64,000 bases of DNA from NCBI RefSeq assembly GCF_900168255.1, contig NZ_LT799838.1, positions 2,294,001-2,358,000 on the forward strand, given 5' to 3'. Positions within the stretch are counted from its first letter, which is position 1. Every line of letters begins with the position of its first letter. The notes under the pieces are model-generated. The model did no database searches. It worked only from the letters and a program-made list of their open reading frames with translations, and had not been told where the DNA came from. Positions 46,500 to 56,583 of this stretch are shown piece after piece. A program made the translations under genes and the position numbers. This DNA comes from Psychrobacter sp. DAB_AL43B. GTDB lineage: Bacteria > Pseudomonadota > Gammaproteobacteria > Pseudomonadales > Moraxellaceae.

Positions 46500-47573
46500 T
46501 TACTTATTTTTCAATAATGTTAAATCCCTCAAAATCTCCTTCATATTTTGATATCGCCTCTCCATTTGCTTCGCCAATGCCTTATCAATAATATATTGAT
46601 AATGACTGTGTTCTGATGGTAATTTTGGTACAGGCTGTTGGCAATGCTGAGTTGCCCACTCAATCATTGGATCGCTACTTTCAATATTTACCTTAAATGG
46701 GCGCTTTCCCATTAATATCTCATACATCATTATTCCAAACGCATAGATATCACTTTGCAGTGTTGCACCCTGCCCTTGCCAGCGCTCAGGTGCAAGATAG
46801 GCGGGCGTACCGGCAAGATTTACCGCCATTGGTTTATTAATTGACGTGGCTAAGGCAAAATCGGTCAATAATAAATTAGGCATGATGCTGCTATTATCAG
46901 CATCATTCGTCAAGAAACCATCGAGTAAAATATTACTCGGTTTAATATCATTATATAGCCAGCCCGCTTTATGTAGATTGGCTATCAGATGTGCAGTCTG
47001 CACGATGAAACGATGCTTTATTTTATCGGTTAATAATAAATGCTTTTGAACGCTAAGTTGATTCGCCAAGCTACCGTTTGGATAATAAGGCATGACAACG
47101 ATAGTTAGCTGTTGAAGCTGTTCTAATATTTGAACTGTTAGGTTTTCATAAACTAACATTAGCGGTGCGATAGCGGCATGGTTATTTTGATTTTGTGATA
47201 AAGCATTTAAAGATTTTAAAACGTCGGCTTCATGAATTAAATCAGATGCGCCTTGACTGACATCAGCACTTAACTGCCATTTAATCACCACGCAACCAAA
47301 CTGCGGATGCTGAGCGCGCGTTAAACCTTGATAAACGATTAATATCTTAGCGTCGATTTGGTTTTTTTGCTTACTATCTTGCTGACTAATACGCTGATGC
47401 GTTATTTCATAATATAGCAATGCTGATAACGCTTGAGTAATAATTGGCAGTAGCTGCTGAGATTGCGCCTGTAACGCTTGTATAATAGACGGATTACTGG
47501 CACTATTTTTCATAGTATTCTTTTTAATAGTGCTGTTTTTAATGGCCCTATTTTTAATGGTGCTGTTTTTCAT
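46500..47573 (-). CDS. Ser/Thr protein kinase-like protein with atypical motifs
   Basis: Up to 357 residues. The N-terminus is five pentapeptide units (KNSTI, KNRAI, KNSTI, KKNTM, KNSAS) encoded by a 15-bp repeat; an internal ATG at 47513 would skip most of them. Kinase-fold motifs follow: the Lys in GCVVIKW (near 97), Glu in HEADVL, the catalytic loop YNDIKPSNILLDG (Asp near 208, normally HRD), DFALA (normally DFG), APERW, and SDIYAFGIMMYEILMGKRPF. No glycine-rich loop is obvious. The catalytic Asp, Lys and Asn are retained, so activity is plausible. No membrane or sensor domain is seen. It is divergent from the DUF815-type gene, 68 bp away. Confidence 0.8.
   Translation of the reverse strand: MKNSTIKNRAIKNSTIKKNTMKNSASNPSIIQALQAQSQQLLPIITQALSALLYYEITHQRISQQDSKQKNQIDAKILIVYQGLTRAQHPQFGCVVIKWQLSADVSQGASDLIHEADVLKSLNALSQNQNNHAAIAPLMLVYENLTVQILEQLQQLTIVVMPYYPNGSLANQLSVQKHLLLTDKIKHRFIVQTAHLIANLHKAGWLYNDIKPSNILLDGFLTNDADNSSIMPNLLLTDFALATSINKPMAVNLAGTPAYLAPERWQGQGATLQSDIYAFGIMMYEILMGKRPFKVNIESSDPMIEWATQHCQQPVPKLPSEHSHYQYIIDKALAKQMERRYQNMKEILRDLTLLKNK
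47511..47570. repeat. 15-bp tandem repeat at the 5' end of the kinase gene
   Basis: Four degenerate 15-bp units (type gtgctgtttttaatg on the plus strand) encode the N-terminal pentapeptides. The period of five codons preserves the frame. Confidence 0.8.
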
Positions 47574-47641
47574 GCTACAGTGAAGCCCTTATTAAATTGC
47601 TATTGCCTAACTTAAACACAACCTTAACTGCTAGAGTCATT

Positions 47642-48655
47642 ATGTCGCAACCATCTAATTTATCTCAGAATCCTGCTAATTATGCCCTGCCTGACCATTT
47701 ATTGGAGTTACTCAGTCAATATTTGCAAGCGCAGGTCACGCCAACGATTGAGATTGATCCTACACAATTGGCTTATCGCTGGGTCGGTGGTCACAACGGA
47801 CATTTGGAGCCATTAGCGGTCAACTTGTTTTTAAGTTTAGATGACTTGCATGGTATCGACACTCAAAAGTCAAAACTGGTACAAAATACGCGCCAATTCC
47901 TAAAAGGCTATCCAGCCAATCACGTGCTGATGACAGGAACACGCGGCGCTGGTAAGTCTTCATTGATTCGAGCATTGCTACAAGCCTATCATAATCAAGG
48001 TTTACGCATTATTGAAATTGCCCGTGATGATCTAAAAGTGCTGGATAAAATACGTGCAGCGATAAAGGCGCTACCAGCTGATTGTAAATGCCGCTACGTG
48101 GTGTACTGTGATGATTTGGCATTTAACGGTCAAGATGAAAGCTACCGTACGCTAAAAAGTGTCTTGGATGGTGCCCTTGATTCAGAGCAAGACAAATTAT
48201 TGGTCTATGCCACCAGTAACCGCCGCCACTTATTGCCACAATTGATGAAAGACAACGTCAATATTTATAATGGTCAGACTGATGAGGTCAACCCTTACGA
48301 GACTATTGATGAGACGGTGTCGTTATCTGATCGCTTTGGCCTCTGGCTATCCTTTCATCCGATGGATCAAACGACTTATTTACAAATAGTTCACCATTAC
48401 TTATCTATCCAGAAAAAGCACATCATAGATAGCGTGGGTAATACGACTGTTAATGGTGATAGCAATCTTGAAATACAGGACGTTGAAATAGCTAACATCG
48501 AAGTAACTAATAAAGCACTCCCTGATAATATTAGAGCAGCGGCACTACGCTGGGCAGCAGAGCGTGGTGGTCGCTCTGGTCGAGTGGCTTATCAGTTTAG
48601 CCGTTACTGGATAGGACAATCAAAGCTGGCTGCTGAAGACAGTCTTAACGTTTAA
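47642..48655 (+). CDS. DUF815-type P-loop ATPase
   Basis: 337 residues from the ATG at 47642; a TTG 15 codons upstream is less likely. The AAA+-like core carries Walker A MTGTRGAGKSSL, a Walker B-like YVVYCDDLAF and a sensor-1-like LVYATSNRRHLLP. The overall pattern (RWVGGHNGHLEPL ahead of the P-loop, and LSDRFGLWLSFHPMDQ after it) matches the widespread DUF815 family. Its function is unknown. A variable Asn/Val/Glu-rich insert lies near residue 270. It diverges from the kinase gene and converges on rnz with a 15-bp gap. Confidence 0.85.
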   Translation: MSQPSNLSQNPANYALPDHLLELLSQYLQAQVTPTIEIDPTQLAYRWVGGHNGHLEPLAVNLFLSLDDLHGIDTQKSKLVQNTRQFLKGYPANHVLMTGTRGAGKSSLIRALLQAYHNQGLRIIEIARDDLKVLDKIRAAIKALPADCKCRYVVYCDDLAFNGQDESYRTLKSVLDGALDSEQDKLLVYATSNRRHLLPQLMKDNVNIYNGQTDEVNPYETIDETVSLSDRFGLWLSFHPMDQTTYLQIVHHYLSIQKKHIIDSVGNTTVNGDSNLEIQDVEIANIEVTNKALPDNIRAAALRWAAERGGRSGRVAYQFSRYWIGQSKLAAEDSLNV

Positions 48656-48670
48656 TTATTTCTCATTTAG

Positions 48671-49831
48671 TTATTTCTCATTGTCGCGTGCAGATCCTAC
48701 ATACTGCACGCAGTTATGCTCTTTACCGTCTCCCAAATCAGCTGCACCATTGACCGCATATTGTGCAAAGTCTGCCGCTAGCCATAAATTACCTTTATAA
48801 GCACTCTCGGCATCTATACGGATATGCGCCATGTTTGGCGTACGGCTATTCGCGTTATCAAAGCTTTGATAACGAGCGCTAAAATGCGTCAAAATTAAAT
48901 TTTTGAGTCCGACATTCTGAGCAAACTTGCCCAGCAATTGCGCACTGCTGTGCATGGGATCAAAGTCTAGGTTTTTGCCCTGAATCTTAAGTAACACTTC
49001 ATGAGTATAAGTGGCTTCATGCACCAATAAATCAGCATCTTTGACAACGTCGAATAGTAAATTTGGGCTGTCATTATCTCCAGCTATTACTACCCGTGTA
49101 CGCTGTACATCATTATCAACGTAGCCTCCTGAAAGGATTTTACGTCCATCATCGGTCATCACATCTTCACCGTGTTGCAGTTTGCCCCACAGTGCGCTTG
49201 CTGGAATGCCATCTGCTGTCAATTTATCTTTATTAAGCGTGCGACGATTAATAGTTTGAGTAATACCAAAACCATAAGAAGCGACTCGATGTGATAACGG
49301 CGTGATATCAATATCCAGCTGATGCTGGGTGTCCAGACAGAGACTAATCTTGCCATTTTGCTGAGATAATAAATCTTCTATCGCCATAAAGTTGATGGCA
49401 AAGGGTAAGTGTAATTCTGTGGTTAAAATAATAGCATCAAGCAGCGTAGCAATTGCTTTTGGCGCAATGAGTGTTAGCGGTGCGTGGCGGCCTGACATCG
49501 CCGCACTCGCCAGCAGTCCTGGCAGACCATAACAATGATCGCCATGTACATGGGTGATGCAAATCACGGCTAATTGATGTAAAGATAACTTGCTATGTAA
49601 TAGCTGATGCTGGGTGCCCTCACCGCAATCAATCAATAACCACGGTCGCGACTTTTTATTTTGGCTAGCATTTTGGCTAGCATTTTGGCTGGTATGCTGG
49701 TTGTTATCCTGATCCTGCTGTCGACTCGAGCCAACCAAATAAGGATTAAGGCACTCAATCGCCAACGCCGTCACGTTACGCTGCTTGGTTGGCACACCTG
49801 CCGAGGTACCCAAAAAGGTTAACTTTAGCAT
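48671..49831 (-). CDS. rnz: Ribonuclease Z (tRNA 3' endonuclease)
   Basis: 386 residues against about 305 for typical bacterial forms. The metallo-beta-lactamase motifs are intact: FLGTSAGVPT, LIDCGEGTQHQLL, THVHGDHCYGLPGLL (HxHxDH), VIAGDN, LVHEATY and LTHFSARY. Two insertions account for the extra length: a Gln/Asn/Ser tract near residues 40-60 (encoded by a 12-bp repeat) and the segment around residues 180-215. It trims 3' trailers from pre-tRNAs. An aagga site precedes the ATG. Confidence 0.93.
   Translation of the reverse strand: MLKLTFLGTSAGVPTKQRNVTALAIECLNPYLVGSSRQQDQDNNQHTSQNASQNASQNKKSRPWLLIDCGEGTQHQLLHSKLSLHQLAVICITHVHGDHCYGLPGLLASAAMSGRHAPLTLIAPKAIATLLDAIILTTELHLPFAINFMAIEDLLSQQNGKISLCLDTQHQLDIDITPLSHRVASYGFGITQTINRRTLNKDKLTADGIPASALWGKLQHGEDVMTDDGRKILSGGYVDNDVQRTRVVIAGDNDSPNLLFDVVKDADLLVHEATYTHEVLLKIQGKNLDFDPMHSSAQLLGKFAQNVGLKNLILTHFSARYQSFDNANSRTPNMAHIRIDAESAYKGNLWLAADFAQYAVNGAADLGDGKEHNCVQYVGSARDNEK
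49658..49693. repeat. 12-bp tandem repeat inside rnz
   Basis: attttggctagc occurs twice exactly and once with two changes. It encodes the repeated SQNA residues, and the period of four codons is frame-preserving. Confidence 0.85.
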
Positions 49832-49863
49832 CGACTATCTTCCTTACTTATTAATCTCACTTT

Positions 49864-50109
49864 TTATGACAATTGACATAGCATGGTTCTTTGCCCTTCA
49901 ATCATTTGCCCGCCATTAGCAGTGCACTCATTGATCATATTGGACTCATAGGATTTCCAACCGCCATAAAAGCTGGCCAGGCACAGCAAAACCACCAGTA
50001 ATTTTTGTGACCATGCTTTGACAGATACCTGCTGGCTATTGGCCATTTGTTGTTCAGCAGCACTATCTGTATGAGTATTTTTGGGATTAGATTTATTCAG
50101 GTCTGTCAT
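49864..50109 (-). CDS. Small membrane protein of unknown function
   Basis: 81 residues. A polar N-terminus (Asn, Ser, Thr, Gln) is followed by one membrane helix (LLVVLLCLASFYGGW, about 38-52) and a short C-terminal part with two cysteines (INECTANGG, TMLCQLS). An aggat ribosome binding site precedes the ATG by 7 nt. It lies 32 bp upstream of rnz on the same strand and may be cotranscribed with it. The family is not recognised. Confidence 0.65.
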   Translation of the reverse strand: MTDLNKSNPKNTHTDSAAEQQMANSQQVSVKAWSQKLLVVLLCLASFYGGWKSYESNMINECTANGGQMIEGQRTMLCQLS

Positions 50110-50211
50110 TACTTTATCCTAAAAAAGGCTTTGCTTATAAATAAACAAAACCTTTTATTTTAATATTAAATTCAGTGTTTATCACTGATATGGTTAATTA
50201 AATGCTAGTAC

Positions 50212-50880
50212 TTAAAACTTAACACGACCACCTTTATCTTCTGCTCGCTTAAAGGCATCACGTTCTTCACAGCGTTTGAGCCAATTTAAGATATTGGCGT
50301 ATTTACTGCTATTTAAGCCTGAACCTGCATTGGCACCGACAACTGCAAGGTGCATCTGAATATCAGCGGCGCTAAATTCTGTACCAGCAAACCAATGATT
50401 ATCTTGTAAATGCTGCTCCATCATCGTCAATATAGCATCCAAGCTATTGCTTATCATGCTTTTTTCGACTTGATTTCTAATGCTTTTACTCACAGGCTTG
50501 ATGAGCATAGGCGACTGCTCAACCACTTTAGTAAAGACCAAACGCATGACCAATGGTGGCATCACTGACGCTTCAGCAAAGTGTAGCCAAAAAGTATAAG
50601 CTTCCCACGCGGCCTCATTGTCATCAGCTGGCTTAAATTGCTTTTCTGTATCATAGTGCTTTAATAAATACTCGATGATAAATCCTGATTCAATCAGCAC
50701 ACGGTCGTCTACTTCTAACATTGGTGCATGACCGAGCGGATGGATTTGCTTCAAACTGTCAGGTGCACGATACGCCTTATTGCGCTCATAACAAGTCAAT
50801 TTATAATCGATGTTAAGCTCTTCTAACAGCCATAAGATGCGAAAAGAGCGTGAGTTTGCTAAATGATGAAGGTGTAACAT
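50212..50880 (-). CDS. Glutathione S-transferase family protein
   Basis: 222 residues from the ATG at 50880, which has aagga 7 nt upstream. The N-terminal thioredoxin-like domain shows HHLANSRSFRILWLLEEL (Ser/Asn active-site region), HPLGHAPMLEVDD with the cis-Pro, and IESGFIIEYLL (Glu-Ser glutathione contact). The helical C-terminal domain has FSAADIQMHLAV, the conserved N-capping box. The substrate is not predictable. It is probably a single-gene unit. Confidence 0.88.
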   Translation of the reverse strand: MLHLHHLANSRSFRILWLLEELNIDYKLTCYERNKAYRAPDSLKQIHPLGHAPMLEVDDRVLIESGFIIEYLLKHYDTEKQFKPADDNEAAWEAYTFWLHFAEASVMPPLVMRLVFTKVVEQSPMLIKPVSKSIRNQVEKSMISNSLDAILTMMEQHLQDNHWFAGTEFSAADIQMHLAVVGANAGSGLNSSKYANILNWLKRCEERDAFKRAEDKGGRVKF

Positions 50881-51026
50881 AAACAATCCTTGTAATAAGT
50901 TTTTGTAGTTCGCTATTATACTTTATAGATAGCTTTTAAACATAAAATCCCGATTTAAGTCAATTATAACAGTGATTGATAATAATGTACTTAATTGCTG
51001 TTTTATCGCCTTGCCATATAGCCTTG

Positions 51027-51060
51027 TAGCTTAGTAGCTTAGTAGCTTAGTAGCTTAGTA
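51027..51060. repeat. 8-bp tandem repeat upstream of the glutathione transferase gene
   Basis: Four exact copies of tagcttag plus two bases. It lies between the divergent-side ends of two minus-strand genes, downstream of the RarD-like gene's stop and about 150 bp upstream of the transferase start. Confidence 0.9.
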
Positions 51061-51165
51061 ATAAAAAACAGTCATAAAAGTAGCAATGACACTTGATGAT
51101 AAATAATGCATTTTAAGCCAAGTTTAAATATTAATACCATATACAATTAACACTGATCTCAATAC

Positions 51166-52236
51166 TTATTTTGAATCTAACGCTTCAATTTTACGAGTAA
51201 TCTTATCTATTTTTTGTTGATACTTTCTGATTTTACGGAAACGGCGCGCCTTTAATACACCCTCTATACGATAATTTTTTAAACGACGACGCGGTGGAAA
51301 TCCGCCCACTTGCGGCTCTCGATAGCCATGCAAATGATTGTCACGACGACGAATAAGATAGCCTTTGATACTATCAATAATCATGATACATAATGCCAAA
51401 GTAATCATGCCATACATAAATAAAGAACCACCTTCATCCAAACTTTGATTTAAGATGGTAATGGATAATACAAATAACAGCATGGGCTCTACATAGCTGA
51501 GTGCCCCAAATAGCGAAACAGGTAGCTTACTACTGGCAATCATGGTCAGCGACATGGCAAGCGCACTAAAAGCACCGAGCAGTGGCAATAAATACCAAAA
51601 CTTGCTGGCTTGTGCCGCCATGCTAAAGCCGCCACTAACATAAAGCATAATCAGTACCACAGGCGTGAGCAAGGTCAAATCTGATAACAAACCCGTAATT
51701 GGCGGTACAGCAAGCTTACGTCGTAAAAGATAATAAGGCGGATAACCCAAGCACACAAACAGAGTCACCCAAGATACGCTACCGTATTGAAATATATCAT
51801 AGCCAATACCAAGCGCTGCACAGAGCGCTGCCAACCACTGTAGTGTACTCATATCCTCATGATAAAAAAAACGTCCGACTATTATCATCACCAGCGGCAA
51901 TAAGAAATAGCCCAACGTGACATCAAGACCGAAACCATTCACCGGTCCCCACATAAACAGCCAAATCTGCCCACCCAAAATCGGTGTTGGTAATATAAAG
52001 ATAATCCACTCTTTTATGGACTTTAATGTTTTTAGATAATCAAAGACATGTTGCCACTGCTTGGTGAAGCTGACCAATATCACTAAGCTCAAGAGCATCA
52101 TTAATATGCGCCATGAAGCTACTTGCGTACCCGATAACGGCAGCATAAATAGCCCAAATAAGAACATCAATGAGAATAAAAAACTTGATGATATCGAAGC
52201 TAAAGTTCCCTGAAAGGTTTGGTTGGTCGTAAGCAT
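51166..52236 (-). CDS. rarD: RarD-like EamA/DMT-family permease
   Basis: 356 residues with about ten membrane helices. GTLASISSSFLFSLMFLFG, GGQIWLFMWGPVNG and LGYFLLPLVMIIVGRFFYHE match the RarD branch of the drug/metabolite superfamily, whose substrates are unclear. A Lys/Arg-rich tail of about 70 residues (RRRDNHLHGYR onward, with a helical RRFRKIRKYQQKI) follows the last helix and is longer than in typical RarD proteins. An aagg site precedes the ATG. It lies 110 bp after gyrA, past a terminator. Confidence 0.85.
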   Translation of the reverse strand: MLTTNQTFQGTLASISSSFLFSLMFLFGLFMLPLSGTQVASWRILMMLLSLVILVSFTKQWQHVFDYLKTLKSIKEWIIFILPTPILGGQIWLFMWGPVNGFGLDVTLGYFLLPLVMIIVGRFFYHEDMSTLQWLAALCAALGIGYDIFQYGSVSWVTLFVCLGYPPYYLLRRKLAVPPITGLLSDLTLLTPVVLIMLYVSGGFSMAAQASKFWYLLPLLGAFSALAMSLTMIASSKLPVSLFGALSYVEPMLLFVLSITILNQSLDEGGSLFMYGMITLALCIMIIDSIKGYLIRRRDNHLHGYREPQVGGFPPRRRLKNYRIEGVLKARRFRKIRKYQQKIDKITRKIEALDSK

Positions 52237-52265
52237 AACAACAGCCTTAATAAATAGAAAAAAGC

Positions 52266-52298
52266 AAAAGCCTCCAACGATAACGTCAGAGGCTTTTT
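52266..52298. terminator. Terminator between gyrA and rarD
   Basis: aaaagcctc (near 52266-52274) pairs with gaggctttt (52289-52297), with an inner acg/cgt pair in the loop. A-rich DNA before the stem gives a T-run on the minus strand, ending gyrA. Confidence 0.8.
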
Positions 52299-52347
52299 CT
52301 AGAACAGTGATGCAAAAACCAGATCAAAAATCTAACTAATGAAAGTG

Positions 52348-55152
52348 TTATTCGTCAGTGTCAGTTTCTGAATGATTAGATTCATTGACATCTGTTTCTG
52401 CAGCATCAATATTTGCCGCATCAATATCGATCTGCTCTTGACCTTCTACATCAAACGTACCGTCTTCTCTCATCGCATCGATTAGTTCATTGTCGCCTTC
52501 TTCGTGTTCAACACGCGCCATAGCGACCAGCTTCTCATCTTTTGACAGACGAATTAAGGTAACACCTTGAGTATTACGACCCGAACTGGCGACATGCTGC
52601 ACTGGCGTACGGACTAGTGTGCCTTTATCTGATATTAAGATAATATCGTCTTCAGGCTCGACCTTGGTCGCACGAACTAACGCACCATTACGCGCGCTTG
52701 TTTTAATCGCGATAACACCGCCACCGCCACGTCCTTGCTTATTAAATTCTTCAATAAAGGTACGTTTACCAAAACCGTTTTCACAAGCAATCAGAATTTC
52801 GCGTACGTCATCTTCGATAACCACCAATGACTTAATAAACTCATCATTAGCCAGACGCATACCACGAACGCCTTTTGCCGTACGACCCATAGCGCGCGCA
52901 TCATTTTCATCAAAACGGATGGCTTTACCACTTGAGGCAAACAACATCACCTCTTGGCTACCGTCAGTGATACGAGCGCTTACCAATTTATCGCCTTCTT
53001 CTAGACCAACGGCAATAAGACCGTTTGAGCGAATGTTGGCAAACTGCTTGAGCTCTACACGCTTCACCGTACCATTGGCTGTCGCAAAGAATACAAACGG
53101 TGGCTGTGCTTCATTGCTGCTTTCTAATGAATCATCATCACTATCGCTATCTGTACGATCGGCAACATCTACTAGTGACATATCGTCTTTCGCAGATAAC
53201 TCTTCCACTATTTTTGGAATGGGCAATATCGTCGTGACTGTCTCATCAGCATTCAAGCCAATAAGATTGACTAATGGGCGACCACGGGCGCCGCGACTGG
53301 CAATAGGCACTTCAAAACCGCGTAAGCTAAACACACGACCCGTATCTGTGAAGCACAGTACCGTCGAGTGAGTAGAGGTTACGACTAAATGGTCAATCAC
53401 ATCGTCTTCTTTCATGGCGGTCGCAGATTTACCTTTACCGCCACGCTTTTGCGCCACATAATCGTCGATAGGCTGCGTTTTAGCATAACCCGTACGCGAT
53501 ACGGTCATCACAACGGTTTGTTCAGGAATCAAATCTTCGCGGCTAAAGTCAGTACGTGAATCAACGATATCCGTACGGCGCTCATCACCAAAGTTGTCAC
53601 GAATCTCAATCATCTCGTTAGAAATAATGGTCATTAGCTTGTCGAAATCACCAAGAATAGACTCTAAATTCGCGATTTCACGTAATAGATCCTGATATTC
53701 TTCGGTCAATTTATCTTGCTCAAGACCCGTGAGACGATGCAATTGCATGTCTAAAATGGCATTAACCTGATCTAGTGATAAACGATAGCGCTCCTCGCCT
53801 TCGACAAGACCAAACGGTGCTTTTGGATCTTCACCTTCGATATAATCAGGTCGTACTGACTGGCTACCAGCCGCCTCTAGCATTGCGACTACACTACCTG
53901 AGCCCCAGGTATTATCGAGCAAGTTTTCACGGGCCATAGCGCGACTAGCGGACGCTTTAATAGCCGCAATAATCTCGTCAATATTCGCCAGTGCAACGGT
54001 TAAGCCTTCGAGCAAATGACCACGAACACGCGCTTTATTAAGCTCGTAAATAGTGCGGCGGGTCACGACTTCTTGACGATGACGTACAAACGCAGCAATC
54101 AGCTGACGCAACGTCAATAGCTTAGGCTGACCATTATCGAGCGCCACCATATTGATACTAAAGCTGGACTCAAGTGGCGTTTGTAGAAACAAGTTATTAA
54201 CAATAACTTCGGCTGTTTCGCCGCGGCGCAAGTCAATGGCGATACGCATGCCATCTTTATCAGACTCATCACGTATTTCGCTAATGCCTTCAATTTTTTT
54301 ATCGCGTACTAATTCAGCAATACGTTCAATCATCTTAGCTTTATTAGATTGGTACGGTACTTCGGTGAAGACAATACGCTCACGATCACGGTTGACACCG
54401 GTGTCCGTCATTGGCTCAATATGATAGCGACCGCGAATATGTAAACGACCTTTACCCGTACGATAGGCATCTAAAATGCCCGCGCGACCATAAATAATAC
54501 CGCCTGTAGGAAAGTCAGGACCTGAGATATGAGTCATCAGCTCCTCAGCAGAGATTTGCGGATTGTTGGCATAAGCCAAACACGCATTAATCACTTCGGT
54601 GAGGTTGTGCGGTGCCATATTGGTCGCCATGCCAACAGCAATACCAGTTGCACCATTGACCAGCAAGTTAGGAACGCGTGCCGGCATGACGCTAGGCATA
54701 CGCTCAGAACCATCGTAGTTATCTTCCCAGTCGACGGTGTCTTTATCCAAATCTGCCAGCATTTGATGGGTCAGCTTGGTCATACGCACTTCGGTATAAC
54801 GCATCGCTGCCGGTGGATCATCATCGATCGAACCAAAGTTACCTTGACCATCAACCATAGGATAACGCAAGCTAAAATCCTGCGCCATCCGCACAATCGC
54901 ATCATAAACCGCACTATCGCCATGCGGGTGATATTTACCGATGACGTCCCCGACCACACGGGCTGATTTTTTATATGGCTTGTTATAGTCGTTAGATAGC
55001 ACGTGCATAGCGTACATCACACGGCGGTGTACAGGCTTGAAGCCATCACGCACATCAGGCAGCGCACGTGAGACGATCACGCTCATCGCATAATCCAGAT
55101 AGGATTGCTTTAGTTCATCTACGATGCCAATAGGACTGACCGATTCGCTCAT
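52348..55152 (-). CDS. gyrA: DNA gyrase subunit A
   Basis: The start is at ATG 55152 ([21 protein letters not shown]), with gggag just upstream; the ATG at 55170 has no such site. The 934-residue product has catalytic Tyr119 in [10 protein letters not shown]. The quinolone-resistance region reads [11 protein letters not shown] with Ser80 and Asp84, equal to the wild-type Ser83 and Asp87 of E. coli, so no classical resistance change is seen. The GyrA box of the C-terminal pinwheel is [10 protein letters not shown] Ser/Asp-rich insert near residues 660-700 and an acidic tail are present. Confidence 0.98.
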   Translation of the reverse strand: MSESVSPIGIVDELKQSYLDYAMSVIVSRALPDVRDGFKPVHRRVMYAMHVLSNDYNKPYKKSARVVGDVIGKYHPHGDSAVYDAIVRMAQDFSLRYPMVDGQGNFGSIDDDPPAAMRYTEVRMTKLTHQMLADLDKDTVDWEDNYDGSERMPSVMPARVPNLLVNGATGIAVGMATNMAPHNLTEVINACLAYANNPQISAEELMTHISGPDFPTGGIIYGRAGILDAYRTGKGRLHIRGRYHIEPMTDTGVNRDRERIVFTEVPYQSNKAKMIERIAELVRDKKIEGISEIRDESDKDGMRIAIDLRRGETAEVIVNNLFLQTPLESSFSINMVALDNGQPKLLTLRQLIAAFVRHRQEVVTRRTIYELNKARVRGHLLEGLTVALANIDEIIAAIKASASRAMARENLLDNTWGSGSVVAMLEAAGSQSVRPDYIEGEDPKAPFGLVEGEERYRLSLDQVNAILDMQLHRLTGLEQDKLTEEYQDLLREIANLESILGDFDKLMTIISNEMIEIRDNFGDERRTDIVDSRTDFSREDLIPEQTVVMTVSRTGYAKTQPIDDYVAQKRGGKGKSATAMKEDDVIDHLVVTSTHSTVLCFTDTGRVFSLRGFEVPIASRGARGRPLVNLIGLNADETVTTILPIPKIVEELSAKDDMSLVDVADRTDSDSDDDSLESSNEAQPPFVFFATANGTVKRVELKQFANIRSNGLIAVGLEEGDKLVSARITDGSQEVMLFASSGKAIRFDENDARAMGRTAKGVRGMRLANDEFIKSLVVIEDDVREILIACENGFGKRTFIEEFNKQGRGGGGVIAIKTSARNGALVRATKVEPEDDIILISDKGTLVRTPVQHVASSGRNTQGVTLIRLSKDEKLVAMARVEHEEGDNELIDAMREDGTFDVEGQEQIDIDAANIDAAETDVNESNHSETDTDE

Positions 55153-55667
55153 ATACACTCCCTCACTCATATTTTTTCTAATGTTGACACTTTTTCTAGA
55201 GACTCTTTTTGTAGAGACACTTATAACTTATACAAAAATATAGCGACATAAATGCGCAGCTACTATCAAAATATAAACCATAAAAAAAGCACTGCTAAGC
55301 GTGCAAAACAATAGGAAAATGGCGATAGTTTTAATGTTTAATAAAAGAAGCTATTTTAGCACAAATTTGTTGATTTAGGGGTATCTAGATGCCATTAAAA
55401 TCAAGCAAAACAGCTCATTAGCGGTCTTTTTTTAATCTAATCACAACTGTTAAAACAACTTTAACGCCATACTTGTTTGGACTGGCTGATTTTGCTATTT
55501 CTACAAGCAAATTGACCCTCTTTTAAACCGTTGAATACCTCGAGTATGATGTAATAGCAAACATGCTGTATCTCTCAACCAACCCTAGCTTAGCCCCATG
55601 CTTTATTGTACGATACGCCACAATATGCAACTTGATAAAATATCACACTCTAAGACAGATAAACCTT
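55153..55667. other. Divergent region between gyrA and cmoM
   Basis: About 515 bp. It holds a 15-bp direct repeat (55190-55219) and, on the minus strand, a short gcac/gtgc hairpin followed by seven T residues (about 55282-55304), both in the gyrA leader. A frame extension of cmoM (55563-55667) has no recognisable homology. Promoters are not assignable with confidence. Confidence 0.45.
55190..55219. repeat. 15-bp direct repeat in the gyrA leader
   Basis: ctttttctagagact (55190-55204) and ctttttgtagagaca (55205-55219) are adjacent and match at 13 of 15 positions. They lie 38-67 bp before the gyrA start. Confidence 0.8.
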
Positions 55668-56519
55668 ATGCAAAATCACAATCAAGATATTAACCATAGC
55701 CAAAAAGCAGATGCAGAAGAAACTGCGCGCACCGATCGCAGCTTTGATACGATTGCTGAGCATTTTGAAAAAAAGGTCTATGGTGGCTTAAAAGGGGATA
55801 TTCGGCTGGCAGTATTGCGCCGTGATATTTTTGAATATAGTGCGCAGATGAGTCAAACACTTGGACGACCCTTACGTATTTTAGATGTAGGCGCAGGGCT
55901 TGCACAGATTGCGATTGAGCTTGCCACTCAAGGGCATACGCTGGTTATTAATGATATCTCAGCCAATATGCTGGAAAAAGCAAAAGTAAGTGTCGATCAA
56001 AATAAGGGGAAATTAGATATCACTTGGTATGTATGTCCGTATCAAGAACTCGAAGAGAAGCTTGCTGATAAAACGGAGGAATTTGACTTAATTATGTGTC
56101 ACGCGCTGCTTGAGTGGTTGGCAGAACCAGCGGCGGTGATGAATTTTTTTGACCGCCATCTGACTGAGAATGGTGCCATTTCGCTGTGTTTTTATAATCC
56201 AGCCAGCTTTGATTATCGCAATCTCATTATGGGTAACTTTAACCTATTAGATAACACCAAGTATAAAGCGGACAACAAAAAAAGCCTGACGCCAAATCAT
56301 CCGGTCGCAAAAGAAGAAGCGGAATCTTGGTTAGAGGCGCATCACTATCATACGGTACTTACCAGTGGTCTGCGCGTATTTCATGATTATTCGCCGCTTA
56401 AACGTGGCGGTCATAACGATCCTGAAGCGGTGATACGCATGGAGCTACGCTACTCACAATTAGAGCCGTATAAGTGGCTTGGTCGTTACTTACATATATT
56501 GGCAACTCGGCACAATTAA
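55668..56519 (+). CDS. cmoM: tRNA 5-carboxymethoxyuridine methyltransferase CmoM
   Basis: 283 residues from ATG 55668; a longer frame begins at 55563 but the added residues look non-coding. The class-I SAM-binding motif is ILDVGAGLAQIAIELA and the acidic loop VINDIS. DRSFDTIAEHFEKKVYGGLKG at the start, HALLEWLAEP, FYNPASFDYRN..GNFN and GLRVFHDY with the terminal EPYKWLGRYLH follow E. coli CmoM closely. CmoM methylates cmo5U34 in tRNA. Convergent with fbpC. Confidence 0.9.
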   Translation: MQNHNQDINHSQKADAEETARTDRSFDTIAEHFEKKVYGGLKGDIRLAVLRRDIFEYSAQMSQTLGRPLRILDVGAGLAQIAIELATQGHTLVINDISANMLEKAKVSVDQNKGKLDITWYVCPYQELEEKLADKTEEFDLIMCHALLEWLAEPAAVMNFFDRHLTENGAISLCFYNPASFDYRNLIMGNFNLLDNTKYKADNKKSLTPNHPVAKEEAESWLEAHHYHTVLTSGLRVFHDYSPLKRGGHNDPEAVIRMELRYSQLEPYKWLGRYLHILATRHN

Positions 56520-56583
56520 CGGTGACAATGCTTTTTAATAATAGCTTTTAATAAGAATTATTAAGAATCATTTTTGATAACCG

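Noticed and set aside
52619..53371. 250-codon plus-strand ORF inside gyrA
   Set aside because: A long antisense shadow of a conserved gene; its protein has no recognisable pattern.
54902..54929. Quinolone-resistance change in gyrA
   Set aside because: The region reads [10 protein letters not shown] with the wild-type Ser and Asp.
56548..56564. ttaataa/ttattaa inverted repeat between cmoM and fbpC as a shared terminator
   Set aside because: The stem contains only A and T and should be unstable.
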